NCBI GenBank assembly: GCA_040880365.1
Contig: JBBDIO010000033.1
Location: forward strand, 1-8,171
Direction of reading: 5' to 3'
DNA length: 8,171 bases
Source of the DNA: JBBDIO01 sp040880365
GTDB lineage: Bacteria > Chloroflexota > Anaerolineae > Caldilineales > Caldilineaceae
Made by a program: the position numbers and the translations under genes
The notes under the pieces: generated by a model
Database searches by the model: none
What the model saw: only the letters and a program-made list of their open reading frames with translations
What the model was told of the DNA's origin: nothing
Part shown: positions 1 to 6,608 of the stretch, piece after piece
Layout of the letters: every line of letters begins with the position of its first letter
Numbering within the stretch: the stretch's first letter is position 1

Positions 1-557
1 GTATCCGCGACCGTGGCGGCAGTGACGCCCGGCGAATCGGGCAGACCCAAGGTGGCAACCCCCGACCCTGCCTGTACCAGCAACATATCGGCGTGACCGT
101 GGTAATTGCCTTCGAATTTGATAAATTTGTTGCGCCCTGTATACGCGCGCGCCAGGCGCAGCGCGCTCATGGTCGCCTCGGTGCCCGAATTGACGAAGCG
201 CACCAGTTCCAGACTGGGCATGAGCGATTTGACCAGTTGCGCCAGTTCAATTTCCTGGGCACACGGTGCGCCAAAACTCGTCCCATCCGCGACTGCAGCC
301 TGGAGGGCACGCACAACATCCGGATGCGCATGTCCCAGCGCCAGCGGCCCCCAGGAGAGCACGTAGTCCACATAGCGATTGCCGTCTGCGTCTTCCAGAT
401 ACGCGCCTGTTCCCCGGCGGAAAAAGACAGGCGTGCCCCCCACTCCGCGAAAGGCGCGTACCGGCGAATTCACACCTCCCACCAAATGCTGTTGCGCCTC
501 TTGAAACAGGCTTTCCGATTGCGCCCGGCGGAGCTGTGTGTGCGACTCGGTTGACAT
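1..557 (-). CDS. hemL: Glutamate-1-semialdehyde 2,1-aminomutase, N-terminal part (cut by window edge)
   Basis: PLP enzyme that converts glutamate-1-semialdehyde to 5-aminolevulinate, the second step of the C5 route and the partner of HemA at the other end of this cluster. Only the first 185 residues are present; the frame is open to base 1, and the PLP-binding lysine and C-terminal half lie outside. Visible family signatures are VGGVNSPVRAF (residues 26-36), SGTEATM (124-130, PLP phosphate binding), NYHGH (151-155) and the start of the gating loop, GSGVATLGLPDSPGV (164-178). The ATG at 555-557 is preceded by AAGGGA seven bases upstream, and the protein starts at the usual family position. It follows hemH after 52 bp, so it is probably the distal gene of the same operon. 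The identification is firm; only the missing 3' part is unknown. Confidence 0.97.
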   Translation of the reverse strand, partial: MSTESHTQLRRAQSESLFQEAQQHLVGGVNSPVRAFRGVGGTPVFFRRGTGAYLEDADGNRYVDYVLSWGPLALGHAHPDVVRALQAAVADGTSFGAPCAQEIELAQLVKSLMPSLELVRFVNSGTEATMSALRLARAYTGRNKFIKFEGNYHGHADMLLVQAGSGVATLGLPDSPGVTAATVAD

Positions 558-564
558 GCAAACT

Positions 565-570
565 TCCCTT
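565..570 (-). promoter_or_regulatory. Ribosome binding site of hemL
   Basis: AAGGGA within GAAGGGAAG on the minus strand, seven bases before the hemL ATG. It supports the start at 557. The rest of the 52-bp hemH-hemL gap shows no clear terminator or promoter. Confidence 0.6.
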
Positions 571-609
571 CTGACTGATGTAACTGGTTGCTGATTTTGC
601 AGGGACAGA

Positions 610-1644
610 TCAGGTTGTGGCAGGTGCGTCCAGTAACCAGGGTTGGGCCGCGGCCTCGATTAGCTCCACCAATGTGGAAATGTAGAGCGGATCGTCGTTG
701 AGCGCGGGCGGGCGTACCAGTGTCACCCCGTGTTCGGCCGCGGCTTCCTGCGCCTGGATGTCGATATCGAATAAAATTTCCACATGGTCCGAGACAAAGC
801 CCACGGGCACCGAGACGATGCGAGTAATGCCTTGCGCGGCCAGCGCGGGGATGTGGTCCTCTAGTTGCGGGCCAAGCCACGGTTCCGGGCTACGGCCTGC
901 CGACTGATAGCTCCACGACCATTGCTCTGGCGTCAAGCCCGCGGCGGCGGCAATCAGCGAGGCCGTCTCGCGCAGTTGGGTATCGTACGGGTCGCCCATT
1001 TTGAGGATGCGTGTGGGCAGGCTGTGCGCGCTAAACACAACATGGACGTCACCCTGTTCCTCATCCTGTTTCGAGATGGGCCAGTGGGCAATGCCGGCGC
1101 GTGTACGTTCGGCAAAGGCTTCGATTAGCTTGGGCGCGTCGTGATAGCTGGCAATGTGCGTGAAGTCGATCTGCCCATGCACCATCGCCAGCCCCTCCGC
1201 GATCTTGCCCTGATACTTTGCCACACTCAACTTACTGTAATGCGGCGCAAGCACCACGCTCACCGCGTGGGTAATGCCGTCGTCTACCATCTGCGCCACC
1301 ACGTCTTCGATCCAGGGCGACCAGTGGCGCATCCCCAGATAGCCGCGGAAGCGTGTTGGGTCCAGCTGAGCGGCCACCGCCTCCACCTGGCGCGTGGAAA
1401 ATTCCAGCAGCGGCGAACGCCCACCGATCTGGCGGTAGTTGTTGGTGATTTCTTCCAGCACAGCCGGTGTGGTGGGGCGTCCATTGCGGATGTCGGCCAG
1501 GTAGCCGGGAATTTCATCCAGATTGTTTGGCCCGCCATAGGCCATAATCAATACGCCGATGGGCAGTGCAGGCGTATTTGCCGCCGATGTAGTGGCGTGC
1601 GCGGCCTCCGACCGGTCCAGGGCGACCGAAGTTCCATTCTGCAT
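610..1644 (-). CDS. hemH: Ferrochelatase, coproporphyrin type (CpfC-like)
   Basis: Inserts ferrous iron into a porphyrin. With a ChdC-type gene two positions upstream, the likely substrate is coproporphyrin III. The protein is 344 residues and closely resembles Bacillus HemH. It has MAYGGP (34-39, with Tyr36 at the position of B. subtilis Tyr13), IGGRSPL (73-79), the catalytic His207 in SAHSLP (205-210), SYQS (245-248), PWLGP (255-259) and Glu289 in DHVEILFD (286-293). It contains no cysteine, so it cannot carry the [2Fe-2S] cluster seen in some ferrochelatases. Residues 1-27 form a variable tail. I chose the ATG at 1644 because AAAAAGGA lies 10 bases upstream. An in-frame TTG at 1710 would add 22 residues but has no ribosome binding site and no conserved sequence. 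The stop is TGA at 610-612. Confidence 0.95.
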   Translation of the reverse strand: MQNGTSVALDRSEAAHATTSAANTPALPIGVLIMAYGGPNNLDEIPGYLADIRNGRPTTPAVLEEITNNYRQIGGRSPLLEFSTRQVEAVAAQLDPTRFRGYLGMRHWSPWIEDVVAQMVDDGITHAVSVVLAPHYSKLSVAKYQGKIAEGLAMVHGQIDFTHIASYHDAPKLIEAFAERTRAGIAHWPISKQDEEQGDVHVVFSAHSLPTRILKMGDPYDTQLRETASLIAAAAGLTPEQWSWSYQSAGRSPEPWLGPQLEDHIPALAAQGITRIVSVPVGFVSDHVEILFDIDIQAQEAAAEHGVTLVRPPALNDDPLYISTLVELIEAAAQPWLLDAPATT

Positions 1645-1654
1645 AGATGGGTTA

Positions 1655-1662
1655 TCCTTTTT
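1655..1662 (-). promoter_or_regulatory. Ribosome binding site deciding the hemH start
   Basis: AAAAAGGA on the minus strand, 10 bases before the ATG at 1644. It favours this start over the upstream in-frame TTG at 1710, which lies only 17 bases after the hemE stop and has no purine-rich site. Confidence 0.6.
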
Positions 1663-1727
1663 GCGTAAACAGTTTTCAACCCCAGCAATGGGGGTATTGT
1701 CATCTGCCAAATACCAGGGAGCCAGAG

Positions 1728-2816
1728 CTAACGTGCAGTTGCGCTGTGGACATAGTCCACCAGGCGGGCTACCGTATCCACGGGCGTCTGGGGCAGAATT
1801 CCATGCCCCAGGTTGAAGATGTGGCCGGGGCGTCCAGCGGCCTGTTCCAGAATAGCATCCACCTGAAATTTGAGTTCGCGCCAGGGGGCCAGCAGGGCGA
1901 TGGGATCCAGATTACCCTGAATCGGCCGGTCGTGACCGATGGAGCTCCAATACCAGTCCAGCGGCATCTTCCAATCTACCCCTACCACATCGCCGCCGGC
2001 AGCTGCGGCCCGGTCGATATAGGCGGCTGTGCCCGTGCTAAAATTGACCACCGGCACCTGGGCGGCCCGCAAGCGCTCGAACAAGGCGCGATTATAGGGC
2101 AAAACGAAGCGCTCATAGGCTTCCAGGCTCAACGCCTGGCCCACCCAGGAATCAAAGATTTGCAATGCCGCGGCCCCGGCTTTGGCTTGCTGCAACAGAT
2201 AATCGGCCTGCACAGTCACCAGCTTTTCCATGAGCCGTTTCCACGCTGCCGGTTCCGAAAACATGAGCGACTTGGTCTTGGCATACTGCTTGGAACCGCC
2301 CCCCTCAATCGCATAGCTTGCCAGCGTAAACGGCGCACCGGCAAAACCGATCAGTGGCACACCCTGCCCTGCCAATTCGGCAGAGACCAGCTTCACCGCT
2401 TCCAGCGTGCCGCTCAGTGTTTCCGTGGCAGGCGGGGTTGCCAGCATATCAATGTCGCGCGTGGTTGTCAGTGCATTGGATATGCGCGGCCCGACACCCT
2501 CTACGAATGCCAGATCCAGCCCCATGCCAATCAGCGGCGGCAGAATATCGGCAAAAATAATCGCGGCGTCCATGCCAAAACGCCGGATGGGCTGGAGCGT
2601 GATCTCCGCGGCCAGATCGGGCGTGCGGATCAGCTCCAACATGTCGTGCTTGGCGCGCAGCGCGCGATATTCCGCCATATAGCGGCCGGCCTGACGCATC
2701 AGCCAGATAGGCGTGTGCGAGGTGGGCCGGGCGGCACATGCGCCCAGAAAGACGCTATTTTGGAGTGGGGATGCAGCGGCGGACGCCGGTGCCCGGTTCT
2801 CTAGAGTAGTCTGCAT
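1728..2816 (-). CDS. hemE: Uroporphyrinogen III decarboxylase
   Basis: Removes four carboxyl groups from the acetate side chains of uroporphyrinogen III to give coproporphyrinogen III; cytosolic and cofactor-free. The protein is 362 residues, normal for the family plus a short variable tail (1-20). The signature PIWLMRQAGRYM spans 36-47, with substrate-binding Arg41 and Arg45. The catalytic aspartate is Asp90 in FADILPP (88-94). GFAGAPFT (157-164), Tyr168, FSTGT (259-263), GNLDP (301-305) and HGILP (338-342) are all in place. The start is an ATG at 2814-2816 with only a weak purine-rich stretch (GAGA) upstream; the leader carries a 15-bp tandem duplication. It ends with TAG, 83 bp before hemH. 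No truncation or missing catalytic residue is seen. Confidence 0.97.
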   Translation of the reverse strand: MQTTLENRAPASAAASPLQNSVFLGACAARPTSHTPIWLMRQAGRYMAEYRALRAKHDMLELIRTPDLAAEITLQPIRRFGMDAAIIFADILPPLIGMGLDLAFVEGVGPRISNALTTTRDIDMLATPPATETLSGTLEAVKLVSAELAGQGVPLIGFAGAPFTLASYAIEGGGSKQYAKTKSLMFSEPAAWKRLMEKLVTVQADYLLQQAKAGAAALQIFDSWVGQALSLEAYERFVLPYNRALFERLRAAQVPVVNFSTGTAAYIDRAAAAGGDVVGVDWKMPLDWYWSSIGHDRPIQGNLDPIALLAPWRELKFQVDAILEQAAGRPGHIFNLGHGILPQTPVDTVARLVDYVHSATAR

Positions 2817-2833
2817 ATTTTTCTCACAACAGT

Positions 2834-2863
2834 TTTATGACGCTACGGTTTATGACGCTACGG
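2834..2863. repeat. Perfect 15-bp tandem duplication in the hemE leader
   Basis: The unit TTTATGACGCTACGG on the plus strand occurs twice head to tail, at 2834-2848 and 2849-2863, with no mismatch. It lies in the 79-bp gap between hemQ and hemE, 17 bases before the hemE ATG. A short TCATA echo upstream on the minus strand is not in register. It could be a slippage duplication or a paired binding site; nothing in the sequence decides between them. Confidence 0.9.
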
Positions 2864-2895
2864 TCTCTATGATTTTGAGATGGTTTGCTACAGGC

Positions 2896-3678
2896 TCAGG
2901 CAGCTATCGCCTGCGGCGTCTGCCACGCGACTTTGCCGACAAAAAACGGTCCGAGCCGCTCCAGATGCAAAGAGGTTTGTTTGGTTTTGCGCATACGCTG
3001 CACAATCTGAGAAAGCGGCACGAGTTCAGGACCAATCAGTCCGATCACAAAGTCGTTATCGTGTTTATCCAGGCCATGACAGGCCAGGCGCACATCATAG
3101 CCCAGACCGGCCCGCCCAAACGCGCGCCCAATCCCCCCGTGTTCCATCAGGATCACGTTTTGTTCCTGGGGCGAAAGCTGTTCAAACGTTCCGGCCCGAC
3201 GCAGTGGATACCAGATCACCCAGGGTAACGCGGGATCAATGACACGGCTGCGCGGGCGATCCACGAGCGTTTCATCCAGGTCCGGCTCATAGCCCAGGGC
3301 ATAGGTGCGCCCAAACATGGTCAATTCGGGCTTGGGTGTCAGTTCGACAAACGGAGTCGTGCCCAACAGTTCGCGCAAGTCGGTCAGAAAATAGTCTGCC
3401 GATTCTGCGAGGGCCACCAGGCCGATGCCATAGGGGTCGTTGAGATCCATATAGAGCGCACCTTGAAAATCACGGGCCGCGAGCAGATCAATGATGGCCT
3501 GATGATCGCGGACGTTGCCAAATGCCAGAAACTGCATAAAAAGCCGGCGCTCGGATGTGATCACTTCCCCATCGGGGCCGCGTCCCTTTTCACTCAAATC
3601 CAGCGCTTCGGGCGCGTGCTCACTTGCCGCTGGTTGCCCAGAAGCCGGTCGCCCTGCATGGCGCAGTTCTTTCACCAT
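2896..3678 (-). CDS. hemQ: Chlorite dismutase-family protein, probable coproheme decarboxylase
   Basis: Probable ChdC/HemQ, which uses H2O2 to decarboxylate iron-coproporphyrin III (coproheme) to heme b, the last step of the coproporphyrin-dependent route. The protein is 260 residues. After a variable tail (1-42) come an N-terminal ferredoxin-like half and the conserved C-terminal heme-binding half. WVIWYPLRR (153-161) places Tyr157 where the catalytic Tyr145 of S. aureus HemQ sits, with Arg161 in place of its Lys149. MEHGGIGRAFG (178-188) supplies the proximal heme ligand His180. PFFVG (244-248) is the usual end motif. The distal residue (Gln in Firmicutes, Arg in true chlorite dismutases) cannot be assigned by eye because the segment after His180 appears about two residues longer than in Firmicutes. 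A heme-operon position argues for decarboxylase rather than chlorite dismutase. The ATG start has AAAGGA about 11 bases upstream. Confidence 0.88.
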   Translation of the reverse strand: MVKELRHAGRPASGQPAASEHAPEALDLSEKGRGPDGEVITSERRLFMQFLAFGNVRDHQAIIDLLAARDFQGALYMDLNDPYGIGLVALAESADYFLTDLRELLGTTPFVELTPKPELTMFGRTYALGYEPDLDETLVDRPRSRVIDPALPWVIWYPLRRAGTFEQLSPQEQNVILMEHGGIGRAFGRAGLGYDVRLACHGLDKHDNDFVIGLIGPELVPLSQIVQRMRKTKQTSLHLERLGPFFVGKVAWQTPQAIAA

Positions 3679-3722
3679 TTACGTCTCAATCCTTTCTCTG
3701 CCTGCCAGGTATAGAGTGCCGG

Positions 3723-4832
3723 TCAGGACCACACGCCGGTACGCAGATAGCGCGCAGCTTGCCCGGCAAAATAGGTAATAATCAGATCCGCCCCGGCGCG
3801 CTTCATGCCGGTGAGCATTTCCAGGGCTGCGTTGGATTCATCAATCCAACCCCGTTGGGCCGCAGCCTTGATCATGGCATATTCGCCGCTCACGTTATAC
3901 GCGGCCAACGGCAGCGTCGGGAAGGCCGCGGCCAGGGCATGGATGACATCCAGATAGGCCAGCGCGGGCTTCACCATGAGGAAATCGGCCCCTTCGTCCA
4001 CATCGATCTGCGCCTCGCGCAGGGCCTCGCGCACATTGCCAGGGTCCATCTGATGGGCGCGGCGGTCGCCAAACCTGGGCGCGCCATCTGCCGCTTCGCG
4101 AAAGGGACCATAGAAGGCGGAGGCGTACTTCACCGCGTAGGACATAATGGGGATGTTGAGATGCCCCTGCCCGTCCAGCGCCGCGCGCAGCGTGGCAACC
4201 ATGCCATCCATCATGCCGCTGGGCGCAATAATGTCTGCGCCTGCCTGGGCGTGCGAGATGGCGACTTTTGCCAGCACTTCCAACGTCTCGTCATTCAAAA
4301 TTTCCACAGTCTGCGCCGCGTGTGAAGCTACCCCCGCGCTATGCGCGCCATTGGTGGCGGCAGACGCAACAGGCGCACTCAACAACCCACAGTGGCCGTG
4401 GTCTGTGTATTCGCAGAGACAGACATCGGTAATCACCAGAATCTCTGGATGCGCGGCCTTGAGGGCGCGGATTCCCTGCTGCACGATCCCGTCATCCGCA
4501 AAATTCTCCAACCCAATCGGATCTTTTGTAGCGGGAATGCCGAATAGAAGCACCGCCCGCACCCCAGCCTCCAGGTCTGCGCCTGCGGTTTCCACCAGCC
4601 GATCAACCGAAAGCTGATTGACACCCGGCATGGATGAGATAGGGTTGGCGACGCCGGTTCCGTGGACTACAAAGTAGGGCTGAATCAGGTCGTCGGCGGT
4701 TAGCCGGGTCTCGCGCACAAGCGCGCGCAGCGCCGGCGTTCGCCGCAGACGCCGAGGCCGCAGGGCCTGATTAAAGCCGCCCGCGCCTCTGTTCGCACTG
4801 TATGCATGTGAAATCAAATCCTCTTGCGTCAA
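3723..4832 (-). CDS. hemB: Delta-aminolevulinic acid dehydratase (porphobilinogen synthase), zinc type
   Basis: Condenses two 5-aminolevulinates to porphobilinogen. From the TTG at 4830-4832 the protein is 369 residues. The core begins at RPRRLRRTPALR (26-37). The catalytic zinc site is CLCEYTDHGHC, with Cys138, Cys140 and Cys148. The Schiff-base lysines are Lys235 in SYAVKYAS and Lys288 in MVKPALAYLD. FYGPFREAA, SGEYAMIK and KRAGAD are also present. Between the zinc motif and ILNDET there is an Ala/Ser-rich insertion of about 23 residues (152-174) that most homologues lack. I prefer the TTG start because AGGAGG sits five bases upstream. An alternative GTG at 4893-4895 would add 21 residues and overlap the hemCD stop by four bases (GTGA), but has no ribosome binding site. 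The stop TGA is 44 bp before hemQ. Confidence 0.95.
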   Translation of the reverse strand: MTQEDLISHAYSANRGAGGFNQALRPRRLRRTPALRALVRETRLTADDLIQPYFVVHGTGVANPISSMPGVNQLSVDRLVETAGADLEAGVRAVLLFGIPATKDPIGLENFADDGIVQQGIRALKAAHPEILVITDVCLCEYTDHGHCGLLSAPVASAATNGAHSAGVASHAAQTVEILNDETLEVLAKVAISHAQAGADIIAPSGMMDGMVATLRAALDGQGHLNIPIMSYAVKYASAFYGPFREAADGAPRFGDRRAHQMDPGNVREALREAQIDVDEGADFLMVKPALAYLDVIHALAAAFPTLPLAAYNVSGEYAMIKAAAQRGWIDESNAALEMLTGMKRAGADLIITYFAGQAARYLRTGVWS

Positions 4833-4837
4833 AGTAC

Positions 4838-4843
4838 CCTCCT
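4838..4843 (-). promoter_or_regulatory. Strong Shine-Dalgarno site ahead of the hemB TTG
   Basis: AGGAGG, inside GAGGAGGG, on the minus strand, five bases before the TTG at 4832. It is the best ribosome binding site in the window and lies 48 bp after the hemCD stop. It is the main reason for preferring the shorter HemB over the GTG start that overlaps hemCD. Confidence 0.7.
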
Positions 4844-4891
4844 CGAGTACCGGATAATGAGTCTGCAAACCGACCAACGCGCGGCGATTCG

Positions 4892-6607
4892 TCACCCGGC
4901 TTTGGCAGGTGTAGAGAACGTATCCGCGACCAGGCGAATCAAAGCGTCCATTGTGTGCGTTTCGCTAATCAGCGCGACCTCCAGGCCCAACTCGGTGGCG
5001 GCTGCGGCAGTCTGCGGGCCAATACACGCCAATGGGCAGCGGGTCAATAGGCCGTGGAGGCTGGCGTGGGCCAGCACTTCGCCATGCAAGGCGCGCACCG
5101 CCGAAGGGCTGGCAAATGTGATCACGTCCACGCCCGCTTCCAGGGCACGCAGTGCAAAGGCATCCAACGTTTGACCTGTGGGGTGATAGAGCGGAATCTC
5201 AACCACATCGGCGGCGTGTTCGGCCAACGTCGATACCAGGTCCGGTGCCCCGGCTGCCGAGCACGGCAACAGAATCCGTTGCCCGGCAAAGCGTGCGGCG
5301 TCCGCGCCCAGACCGGCGGCGGAATACGCGGCGGGCACATAGGCTACCTCAAAGCCGAGACGGCGCGCAGCTTCGGCAGTATGCGGTCCGACCGCGGCCA
5401 CCGCGACGCCTGCAAAATCTGTGGGTGTTCCCCCAGCGGCCTGCCAAAGCTCGGCAAAAATCCGTACAGCATTGGCGCTGGTGAAAATGAGCCAATCATA
5501 GGATGCGGCTTTGCCTACCGCGGCGGCCAATTCCTGAGCCGTTAATTCGGCTGTCATGGCGATCATGGGCGCAAGCACGGGCTGCATCCCAGCCGCCAAA
5601 ACCGCCCGACAATCGGCTAAATCCTCGGTCCGTGAGCGCGTGAGCACAATCCGCGGTGGTCGATTTTCCTGGGCAAACAACGCACTATGCGAATTCCCTT
5701 GGCCAACTGCGGCCTGGGCCGCACGCGCAGCATTGTGGGCAACGGTTGCGCTCCCCGCGTTATGTGCATTGTCCTGTACAGTTTCGCTCCACCGCCGTTG
5801 CCCATCCGGTGTGGAGAACCAGGCCTGCAAAGTAATGCCTCCTGGGTCGCGAACAGCATAAGCCCCCACCGGTTCCGAACAGCCGCCACCGAGCGCGGCC
5901 AGAAACTGGCGTTCGCTATGCACCAATTGCGCAAGCTCTGCATCGTGGATGCTCTGGAGCATCTGAATCACCGGCGCATCATTGGCGCGACACTGAATGG
6001 CTAGTGCACCCTGGCCCGGCGCGGGCGTAAACCACTCCACGGGCAGCCATTGGGTGACGCGCGCGGCCAGGCCCATGCGTTTGATACCTGCGCCCGCCAG
6101 GATAATCGCATCGTACAAGCCTTCATCCAGTTTGCGCAGACGCGTGTCCACGTTGCCCCGAATCGATTGCACATGCAGATCGGGCCGACGCGCCAGTAGC
6201 TGGGCGCAGCGGCGCGTGCTGCTGGTTCCGATTATGGCGTTGGCGGGCAGGTCGTCCAGCATGGCTCCGCGGCGGCTTATGAGTACATCGCGCGCCTCAT
6301 CCCGCGCCAAAACGGCCGCGGTCACAAGACCCTCGGGGTCGGCGATGGGCAGATCCTTGAGCGAATGCACGGCAATATCCATTGTGCCCGTGCGCAAACC
6401 CAGTTCAAGCTCGGCAGTAAAAAGGCCTTTGCCCCCCAGGGACGGCAAGGGGGTATGCTGATCACGGTCGCCGCGCGAGCGCACAATATCTGCGCGAAAT
6501 TCCAACGCGGGCCAAGCCGCGGCCAACCGACCAATCACGTATTCGGTCTGCCACAGAGCCAGCGCGGAACCGCGTGTCCCCGCGCGTATCAAGCGTCTCG
6601 TATTCAT
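4892..6607 (-). CDS. hemCD: Fused hydroxymethylbilane synthase / uroporphyrinogen III synthase
   Basis: One 571-residue frame carries two consecutive enzymes. Residues 5-305 are HemC, which polymerises four porphobilinogens into hydroxymethylbilane. It has TRGSALALWQT (11-21), KGLFTAELE (60-68), HSLKDLP (81-87, catalytic Asp85), GTSSTRRCAQL (127-137), RGNVDTRL (150-157), APGQGALAIQ (196-205) and Cys243 in GGGCSEPVGAY, which anchors the dipyrromethane cofactor. After a linker near 306-317, residues 318-571 are HemD, which closes and inverts ring D to give uroporphyrinogen III. It shows RIVLTRSR (319-326), FTSANAVRIF (375-384), AVGPHTAEAARRLGF (405-419), TFASPSAVRAL (497-507) and CIGPQTAAAA (528-537). 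The join is in frame with no stop, so it is a real fusion. The ATG at 6605-6607 lies one base after the hemA stop. An ATG at 6643 would add 12 residues inside hemA but has no ribosome binding site. Confidence 0.95.
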   Translation of the reverse strand: MNTRRLIRAGTRGSALALWQTEYVIGRLAAAWPALEFRADIVRSRGDRDQHTPLPSLGGKGLFTAELELGLRTGTMDIAVHSLKDLPIADPEGLVTAAVLARDEARDVLISRRGAMLDDLPANAIIGTSSTRRCAQLLARRPDLHVQSIRGNVDTRLRKLDEGLYDAIILAGAGIKRMGLAARVTQWLPVEWFTPAPGQGALAIQCRANDAPVIQMLQSIHDAELAQLVHSERQFLAALGGGCSEPVGAYAVRDPGGITLQAWFSTPDGQRRWSETVQDNAHNAGSATVAHNAARAAQAAVGQGNSHSALFAQENRPPRIVLTRSRTEDLADCRAVLAAGMQPVLAPMIAMTAELTAQELAAAVGKAASYDWLIFTSANAVRIFAELWQAAGGTPTDFAGVAVAAVGPHTAEAARRLGFEVAYVPAAYSAAGLGADAARFAGQRILLPCSAAGAPDLVSTLAEHAADVVEIPLYHPTGQTLDAFALRALEAGVDVITFASPSAVRALHGEVLAHASLHGLLTRCPLACIGPQTAAAATELGLEVALISETHTMDALIRLVADTFSTPAKAG

Positions 6608-6608
6608 A

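Noticed and set aside
93..574. Overlapping plus-strand and minus-strand frames over the hemL region
   Set aside because: The frame starting at 557 gives a clear HemL with SGTEA and NYHGH motifs, so the other frames are shadows.
1645..1710. Longer HemH starting at the TTG at 1710
   Set aside because: It has no ribosome binding site and adds 22 residues unlike the family, while the ATG at 1644 has AAAAAGGA upstream.
1645..1727. Small hairpin (CCCCA, 4-base loop, TGGGG) between hemE and hemH
   Set aside because: The stem is only five base pairs and no U-run follows, so it cannot be called an intrinsic terminator.
1647..2804. A 385-codon open frame on the plus strand
   Set aside because: It lies wholly antisense to hemE and the hemH leader, its translation resembles no known family, and hemE on the other strand is unmistakable. 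Long antisense frames are expected in GC-rich coding DNA.
2817..2895. Possible internal promoter ahead of hemE
   Set aside because: There are AT-rich patches but no paired -35 and -10 boxes at proper spacing that I could defend.
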